From Microcaldota archaeon (GTDB lineage Archaea > Micrarchaeota > Micrarchaeia > Micrarchaeales > Micrarchaeaceae): a stretch of DNA of 14,155 bases. The notes under the pieces were generated by a model. That model was not told where the DNA came from, did no database searches, and was given only the letters and a program-made list of their open reading frames with translations. Shown here piece after piece: positions 11,513 to 14,155 of this stretch. The stretch spans positions 1 to 14,155 of the forward strand of contig JAKAPD010000009.1 of the NCBI GenBank assembly GCA_021812025.1, given 5' to 3'. Within the stretch, counting starts at the first letter, position 1, and every line of letters begins with the position of its first letter. The position numbers and the translations under genes were made by a program.

Positions 11513-14155
11513 ATGCTTTTGAGGAGCGGCAAGAGGTCCCAGATAGCCCTAGAGTTCATGATCGTGTACTCCTTCGTGCTGGTGGTTTTCGTGGTATTCT
11601 TCGCGATAATCGCCACGCAGAGGGCCGCAACCCTCGAGGCGCAGCAATCGACCGCGCTGCAGCTGATAACGCAGAACATAGCCGGGTACATCCAACAGGG
11701 GCTCGCTTCCGGCAGCGGCTATAATGCGAGCATACCTTTGACGGGAGCCATAGGTTCCATACCTTACAACCTGACGATATCTAGCACAGGAGTGGTAATC
11801 GCGCAGATGAGCGTGGGCACGCAAGTGATATCGGCGGAATCCTCGAGCGGTGTCGGCAACCTTTTCATAAATGGAACGTTGTTGCCGCAGAGCGGCGGCG
11901 GGGTGGCGCTATACAGCGTCCCCACTTACACGGGGCAGATAAAGATAACAAACATAAACGGAGTGATATTAATAGACAGAAAGGCGCCGACCACCGCGGA
12001 CCTGGCGCAGTCTGTATCGCTCACTGACCTTGCGAGCGCGCAGGCGCCGCAGTTCAACAGCCAGAATACGATGATAAGGGTTCCCGACAGCGCCATCGGC
12101 ACAGGCAGCGAATTGACATTGTCGGTCTGGTTCAAGCCGGGGCTGCAGGTACCCGGTTTCTATACCGACCATAAGGACATTGTAAGATCCGAATGCTACG
12201 GCGGAGGCATATGGGGGATTGCGACCGACACGTACTATAACGCAAACAACCAGCTGCTTTTCCAGACCGGCTGGATAACCGGGTCGTCGAACTTGATACC
12301 GATAACTGCTGCGAACGATATCGCTCCTGTCAACAGATGGAGCAATTTCGTGCTGGAGCTCGACAGGAACACCGGGACTGCTACATTCTATGACAACGGC
12401 AATTTCGGGGGCAGCACGTTGCTATCCGTAGGGACAAAGCCGACCACTACGGGCTTCACGATAACGAACGACTGCGCCGGCATATTCAACGGCACGATAG
12501 CGAACATACAGATATACAACGGCTTGCTCACATCTGGCCAGGCGCAGCAGCTGTATCAGGAGGGCATAGAGGGGGCCCCTGTTTCGCAAGGCTCGCTGGT
12601 CGGATGGTGGCCGCTGAATGGAAATCCGAATGACAACTCGGGCTTTGCCAATGCAGGGGCGCCCTACAACATAACATACCAGAATATAGCGCAGGTGTCC
12701 GCAAAAGCGACCGGCTCCAACGGCGATCCAGTAGTCAGCGTGCCGATCGGTTTCGCAAACAACAAGGGGCTCATGGAAGGCGGTGCCCCGTACCAAGTCG
12801 GTATAACAAATGCAGGCGGGACAACGAGAGCCGTCGCGAACAGCACATTGGAAGGGCTCATGACTGTTGCTGCCACAGCGTTCAACGGAAACTTCACTAC
12901 ATCCGGATCTTTGCTGGGATGGTGGCCGCTTAATACAGGCTACGGCAATACGATATACGATTATAGCGGCAACAACGCCACTGGCAGCTTTGCGAATCCA
13001 CTTTGGGGTCCATTCAGTAGAAACGCCACAAACGCGCAAGTCGCTCTGTTCAACGGCGCCGCATGCTGCGCGGTCGACAGCGCCATAACGCTGCAGCCTT
13101 CAAGCCCTCCGGTCGTCTTCAACAACATAACCATGGCCGCATGGGTCGATCCAGTTGGCCAGACAAATGCTGGAAGCCCCTACACAGTAATGGAAACGTT
13201 CGGAAACCAGCTCCAGAGCTCCGGCGTCGACCTTGCACTTGAGACAACTGTGACAAGCAACGGGAACGTGCTCGCGGGCCTCATGGTTAGGAATACCGGC
13301 GGTTCCGTGCAGACGATTGTCGGTGGCCAGATACCGGCAAACACGTTCTCCATGCTAGCCGCCACATGCGACGCAAGCGGCGCAAAGCTCTACGCGAACG
13401 GCCAGCTTGTGAATTCTGTCGAGGGGCCGTGTTACAGTCAAGCGCCCTTCAGCACCGCGAACCTCCCGGTGTATTCCGTCTCGGTCGGGGCGCCCGACAC
13501 AGGCTACACGAAAGACTTCGCCGGGAACATGATAAACGTACAGCTCTACAATGCCACGCTCACACAAGCGCAGATAGGCCAGCTTTACGATAATGGCGCC
13601 GCTGGGTTCCCTCTGGGGCAGAAGGGGCTGGCGCTCTTTATGCCATTGTCGGGCAATGCGATAGACCAGAGCTCCTCGCCGATGTTCAAGCAATCATTAT
13701 CGATAAGTCAGGCCAACCTGAATTATATAAATATGCGGATAGCGCCCAACCAGAGCTCTCCGAATGGCTATGCGACATTCAACGGGCTCGCCAGCGGCGG
13801 GAGCATACAGGTGCCCACAATGCCGAACAACCCGGGCTTCTATACTGTAGCGATGTGGTTCGAGCTCAACAGCAGCACGAGCCCGACAAGCACATTTGAC
13901 GGCGGCGCCAGCCCGCTTGCCGCGCTGGTCTATCCACATGGAAACGGAGCTGTCGGCAGTGCCTGGGCTGGAGGCGCCAACGGAGTCTTTGGATGGGAGA
14001 GCGGCGGCGGGGGGGCGCCCTGCAACACTCCAAAAGGATTGATAGAACCGCATGTCCTTTACTTCGGCGCGGCTGAGGTGACGCACGGCGGCAGCACGGT
14101 CAGCCTTTACCTCAACGGGGAGAACGTATCCGCATGCGCCATTAATCCAAGCAGC
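11513..14155 (+). CDS. Large secreted multi-LamG surface protein with class III signal peptide (partial, runs off right edge)
   Basis: The frame from ATG 11513 is open for 881 codons to the last base of the window, so the C-terminus is missing. Residues 1-32 form a class III signal peptide: RSGKRSQIALEF, with Q10 as likely +1 and E14 at +5, then a hydrophobic helix (FMIVYSFVLVVFVVFFAIIA). Residues about 36-170 resemble a pilin-like stalk head. Three concanavalin/LamG-like jelly-roll regions follow: about 180-358 (with LTLSVWFKPG and NGTIANIQIYNGLLTSGQ), about 465-700 (WWPLN, ITMAAWVDP, AKLYANGQLV, GNMINVQLYNATLTQAQ), and from about 705 to the edge (LALFMPLSGN, YTVAMWF, VSLYLNGENV). A segment at about 402-460 between the first two looks Ig-like. 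LamG folds commonly bind glycans or proteins, so a role in cell-surface attachment or host contact is plausible but inferred. The frame passes a G-run near 14008-14014 without loss of LamG pattern. Confidence 0.85.
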   Translation, partial: MLLRSGKRSQIALEFMIVYSFVLVVFVVFFAIIATQRAATLEAQQSTALQLITQNIAGYIQQGLASGSGYNASIPLTGAIGSIPYNLTISSTGVVIAQMSVGTQVISAESSSGVGNLFINGTLLPQSGGGVALYSVPTYTGQIKITNINGVILIDRKAPTTADLAQSVSLTDLASAQAPQFNSQNTMIRVPDSAIGTGSELTLSVWFKPGLQVPGFYTDHKDIVRSECYGGGIWGIATDTYYNANNQLLFQTGWITGSSNLIPITAANDIAPVNRWSNFVLELDRNTGTATFYDNGNFGGSTLLSVGTKPTTTGFTITNDCAGIFNGTIANIQIYNGLLTSGQAQQLYQEGIEGAPVSQGSLVGWWPLNGNPNDNSGFANAGAPYNITYQNIAQVSAKATGSNGDPVVSVPIGFANNKGLMEGGAPYQVGITNAGGTTRAVANSTLEGLMTVAATAFNGNFTTSGSLLGWWPLNTGYGNTIYDYSGNNATGSFANPLWGPFSRNATNAQVALFNGAACCAVDSAITLQPSSPPVVFNNITMAAWVDPVGQTNAGSPYTVMETFGNQLQSSGVDLALETTVTSNGNVLAGLMVRNTGGSVQTIVGGQIPANTFSMLAATCDASGAKLYANGQLVNSVEGPCYSQAPFSTANLPVYSVSVGAPDTGYTKDFAGNMINVQLYNATLTQAQIGQLYDNGAAGFPLGQKGLALFMPLSGNAIDQSSSPMFKQSLSISQANLNYINMRIAPNQSSPNGYATFNGLASGGSIQVPTMPNNPGFYTVAMWFELNSSTSPTSTFDGGASPLAALVYPHGNGAVGSAWAGGANGVFGWESGGGGAPCNTPKGLIEPHVLYFGAAEVTHGGSTVSLYLNGENVSACAINPSS
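12590..12934 (+). repeat. Internal protein repeat GSL[V/L]GWWPLN in the LamG gene
   Basis: GSLVGWWPLN (residues 360-369, 12590-12619) and GSLLGWWPLN (465-474, 12905-12934) are nearly identical and each opens a block ending in a LamG-type fold or spacer. A diverged third copy, GLALFMPLSGN, begins at residue 705 (13625). The DNA copies differ at several wobble positions, so the duplication is not recent. Confidence 0.7.

Noticed and set aside
12422..13039. Minus-strand open frame of 205 codons inside the LamG gene
   Set aside because: The plus frame is continuous and carries repeated LamG motifs, while the antisense product is compositionally random.
14002..14018. G-run in the LamG gene as a possible frameshift
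   Set aside because: The frame before and after the run keeps LamG-like strands (VSLYLNGENV downstream), so no base is obviously missing.
1..14155. Search for tRNA, rRNA, CRISPR arrays, transposons, riboswitches and a new defence system
   Set aside because: No cloverleaf-like sequence, regularly spaced direct repeats, transposase motif or terminal inverted repeats were seen. Nearly all DNA is explained by the listed genes and short promoter gaps.

Overview
The window looks archaeal, most likely from a DPANN lineage such as Micrarchaeota. The evidence is the gene set: archaeal DNA primase PriS, RNase P protein Rpp29, an archaeal-order S17-L14-L24-S4e-L5-S14-S8-L6-L32e-L19e-L18-S5 ribosomal cluster, exosome Csl4, RNA polymerase subunit L, and two secreted proteins with class III (archaellin/pilin-type) signal peptides. 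The placement in DPANN/Micrarchaeota is an inference from the QSATEYLMTYGW-type signal peptide, the DUF2341-like and LamG surface proteins, and heavy use of ATA (Ile) and AGG (Arg) codons. No rRNA is present to confirm it.

Layout. Positions 1-802 (minus) hold the N-terminal part of a pilin-like secreted protein that runs off the left edge. A short divergent promoter region separates it from priS (952-2133, plus). priS ends base-to-base against a small convergent zinc-ribbon gene (2134-2454, minus). A 142-base divergent promoter region then leads to a DUF373 membrane protein (2597-3823). From 3867 to 9716 there is one uninterrupted plus-strand block: rnp1 and twelve ribosomal protein genes, with overlaps of up to 4 bases or gaps of at most 8. 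A convergent YgjP/DUF45-type metallopeptidase (9697-10458, minus) overlaps the end of S5. It shares a promoter region with the divergent csl4-rpoL pair (10533-11444). The last 2.6 kb (11513-14155, edge) is one open frame for a large secreted multi-LamG protein, cut by the right edge.

Function. The centre is core information processing: replication priming, tRNA 5' maturation, ribosome assembly, RNA decay and transcription. It is flanked on both sides by cell-surface proteins predicted to be processed by a prepilin-type peptidase. Most start codons inside the ribosomal block are preceded by a TGAT element 3-4 bases upstream, and in five of the seven clear cases its TGA is the stop codon of the preceding gene. 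Outside the block, TATA-like boxes lie about 25-30 bases before several starts, as expected for leaderless or short-leader archaeal transcripts. I saw no tRNA, rRNA, CRISPR array or transposon. No clearly new defence or metabolic system is visible. The least explained items are the translational-coupling pattern, an RGG-rich insert in Csl4, a long charged tail on L24, the orphan zinc-ribbon protein and the two large surface proteins.
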